Source: Bacillus cereus group sp. RP43 (GTDB lineage Bacteria; Bacillota; Bacilli; Bacillales; Bacillaceae_G). From it: a stretch of DNA of 64,000 bases. Position 1 is the stretch's first letter; each line of letters starts with the position of its first letter. The notes under the pieces were generated by a model, which saw only the letters and a program-made list of their open reading frames with translations, was not told where the DNA came from and did no database searches. Position numbers and translations under genes: made by a program. Location: positions 124,001 through 188,000 of the forward strand of contig NZ_JARVHQ010000003.1 of assembly GCF_040459645.1 (NCBI RefSeq). The letters are read 5' to 3'. This document shows positions 62,544 to 64,000 of this stretch, piece by piece.

Positions 62544-63334
62544 AATTAGAACTTGAGATGTATATATATTCGATACATATTTTTTTGGGAACAATAATGT
62601 AAAATAATAATTTACAAAACTTATTGAAACTTTTATGGAAAATAACCCCTTACCCATATAGATTATGTAAAATGAATTTAATCTTCTTGGATATTTACCA
62701 AACTTCATAGCAAATATTTTAATCAGATTAATAGTTTTGGAGAGTCTAGTGATTGATATTAGGTGCCTAAACTTTGCTTTATGTCACAGACAATTGATAT
62801 TACTATTTAAATTAACATTTTAAGAAGTGCGTATATTATATGCACTTCTTTTTTATAAAGGAAAACTTGCCCCGGATCTTAATTTTAATAAGAGGGGGGT
62901 AGAAGCTTTATAATCTACGTTTATTTCTCCTAACTATTAGAAACGTAGTTATAATCTTTAAAATTTCAAAGAATCTAAAGCGCCGATAGAGGAATGGTGG
63001 TGGCATTTAGATAAGGTTGTTTCGTTGCATAATTTTATGTTTAATGGAGAGGTATATTGTCCCTAACAGTTGGAGGCAATACAGAGAATCCCCTTATTGT
63101 GGTTTTTATTAATTTTATATACATTCTGGTACATGAAATTATACAAACTGATTTATCCCTTGGTTTTTCTTTTAAAAATTCTTATAGTATTTTATATAAA
63201 TGTTATGGTATTGTATAGATAGAAAATTTGTTTCCATTGTTTATACTCTATTGTACGTAGCGTGAAGGACAAACCTTACGCCCAGTTAACTCGGGCGAGG
63301 TTTGTCCTTTTTTTACTTTAAGGAGGAATTTACT
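62544..63334. other. Gap with terminators
   Basis: No supported gene. A hairpin AAGAAGTGC...GCACTTCTTTTTT lies at 62821-62857. Another strong one, AAGGACAAACCTTACGCC...GGGCGAGGTTTGTCC TTTTTTT, lies at 63264-63315, just before the next gene. A plus-strand scrap around 62975-63120 (EEWWWHLDKVVSLHNFMFNG) is not identified. Confidence 0.45.
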
Positions 63335-63817
63335 ATGAAAAAAGTCTACAAAATTGGAGCAGTTTTAACAACCTTATGTGTTGCTTGTATCGCGATCTTT
63401 ACTTTAACTAAGAATGAATCAGTCAAAACAGAAACTGTAACACCAGAAAAAGCAATTGTATCTGCTGCAGATGCAGAAAGAGCACCAAAAAATATAAAAG
63501 ATATTTCAAAAGAAGAATTAAAGCAAAAAATAGAATCCCATGAAGAGTTTATTGCATATTACTATCAACCAACCTGTCATTATTGCAAAAAGGCTGCACC
63601 GGATATCAATAGTATGTCAAGAAAACATGATAGTACGATCTATCGTATTGATATTTCTACACCAGAAAATCAAAGTGCATTTCAAGAGTTTGATATCCCT
63701 GGTACTCCAGTTGTTGTAGCTTATAACAGAGGAGAAGAGGTTGAACGGCTAGAAGGAGCAGTGTCAGCTGCTACATATGATGGATTCTTTGCAAGACGTA
63801 ATTCGAGCGCTAGCTAG
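63335..63817 (+). CDS. Membrane-anchored thioredoxin-like protein
   Basis: 160 residues from the ATG at 63335 with AAGGAGG upstream. Residues 5-25 are an uncleaved signal anchor or signal peptide (KIGAVLTTLCVACIAIFTL). A thioredoxin fold follows with active site CHYC in AYYYQPTCHYCKKAAPDI and cis-Pro in FDIPGTPVVVAY. Probably an extracytoplasmic thiol-disulfide enzyme that helps secreted proteins fold. A terminator follows (GAGCGCTA...TATAGTGCTC TTTTT). Confidence 0.88.
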   Translation: MKKVYKIGAVLTTLCVACIAIFTLTKNESVKTETVTPEKAIVSAADAERAPKNIKDISKEELKQKIESHEEFIAYYYQPTCHYCKKAAPDINSMSRKHDSTIYRIDISTPENQSAFQEFDIPGTPVVVAYNRGEEVERLEGAVSAATYDGFFARRNSSAS

Positions 63818-63858
63818 TATAGTGCTCGTTTTTCTTTTATTAAGAAAGGAGAATTAAC

Positions 63859-64000
63859 ATGCAACAAAACGCTCGTATTCATTCTTTAGACATAATAAGA
63901 GGTATAGCCATACTATGTATCCTATTTGCTAATCTACCTACTATGACGGGACTAGATCCCTTTAATCAAGCAGGTTACTCCGGTACAGATAAAGTGATTC
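63859..64000 (+). CDS. DUF418/YeiB-type membrane protein, N-terminal part
   Basis: 47 residues before the window ends. AAAGGAG lies before the ATG. RIHSLDIIRGIAILCILFAN is the usual opening of DUF418-type membrane proteins (YeiB, YxaH), which combine an acyltransferase-like bundle with several helices. Role unknown. Confidence 0.75.
   Translation, partial: MQQNARIHSLDIIRGIAILCILFANLPTMTGLDPFNQAGYSGTDKVI

Noticed and set aside
1..64000. CRISPR array
   Set aside because: No set of short direct repeats with regular unique spacers was seen. The only regular repeats are the adhesin's 255-bp coding units and transposon ends.

Overview
The window looks like part of a large plasmid of the Bacillus cereus group, most likely Bacillus thuringiensis. 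The evidence is AT-rich Gram-positive DNA with strong Shine-Dalgarno sites, IS231-type (IS4 family), IS240-type (IS6 family), IS605 and Tn4430-like (Tn3 family) elements, an AtxA/AcpA-type regulator, a Vip1-like binary-toxin B component, an Mtx2-type pore-forming toxin, HU, an AbrB paralogue and a tyrosine recombinase. This is inference from gene content; no replication gene was recognised. A large share of the window is decayed: at least 15 transposase or phage genes are broken by frameshifts, stops or truncation.

Layout. 1-2.8 kb: 5' end of a surface adhesin, then nested IS6, IS231 and IS605 debris. 2.8-5.7 kb: AtxA-like regulator whose upstream region is interrupted by an IS605-type TnpB element. 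7.0-8.8 kb: an intact IS605 (tnpA+tnpB). 9.5-10.4 kb: secreted Mtx2/epsilon-toxin-like toxin. 10.4-13.3 kb: IS6 debris, an arsA scrap and the first, decayed copy of a plasmid module (small basic-tailed toxin with antisense promoter, HTH protein, zinc-finger remnant). 13.5-14.6 kb: membrane HD-GYP protein. 15.2-16.4 kb: phage terminase/HNH remnant. 17.1-19.8 kb: Vip1-like toxin without its enzymatic partner. 20.7-22.6 kb: second, intact copy of the module, next to a tyrosine recombinase (22.8-23.8). 23.9-26.4 kb: AimR-like receptor remnant overlapping a peptide precursor, AbrB, two membrane proteins, HU. 27.5-31.6 kb: lipoprotein and a complete 1192-aa adhesin with Ig-like repeats. 31.6-34.1 kb: IS scraps, a WYL-like protein, an aberrant tRNA-Met. 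34.1-40.5 kb: broken LysM/SleB hydrolase, an intact TnpB, IS110 pseudogene, a third decayed adhesin copy, and phage holin/endolysin remnants.

40.5-48.3 kb: an island of visibly higher GC, bounded by an IS231 on each side, encodes a compact putative lanthipeptide operon. It has a cysteine-rich precursor whose CxxC-type core lies in the middle of the peptide and is followed by a helical tail, a separate HopA1-like protein (candidate phosphothreonine lyase), and a fused protein with a PqqD-like recognition domain, a Ser/Thr kinase and a LanC cyclase with a Cys-Cys-Gly zinc motif. No known lanthipeptide class that I can recall has exactly this arrangement, and there is no transporter or protease. 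I regard this as the most interesting system here.

48.3-53.6 kb: a Tn3-family unit, with a clear pair of terminal inverted repeats, a truncated transposase and a passenger cassette (HxlR regulator, nitroreductase, luciferase-like oxidoreductase, DUF896, Rrf2 regulator, quinol-monooxygenase-like protein) that looks like a redox or quinone stress module. 55.0-55.7 kb: a roughly 730-bp non-autonomous Tn3-type mini-element around a broken membrane-protein gene, with an IS231-derived MITE in its left tip. 55.9-62.5 kb: a set of otherwise unplaced genes (CDC48-like double AAA ATPase, a broken two-part gene, a metzincin-like protease, a GIY-YIG nuclease). 63.3-64.0 kb: a membrane-anchored thioredoxin-like protein and the start of a DUF418-type membrane protein.
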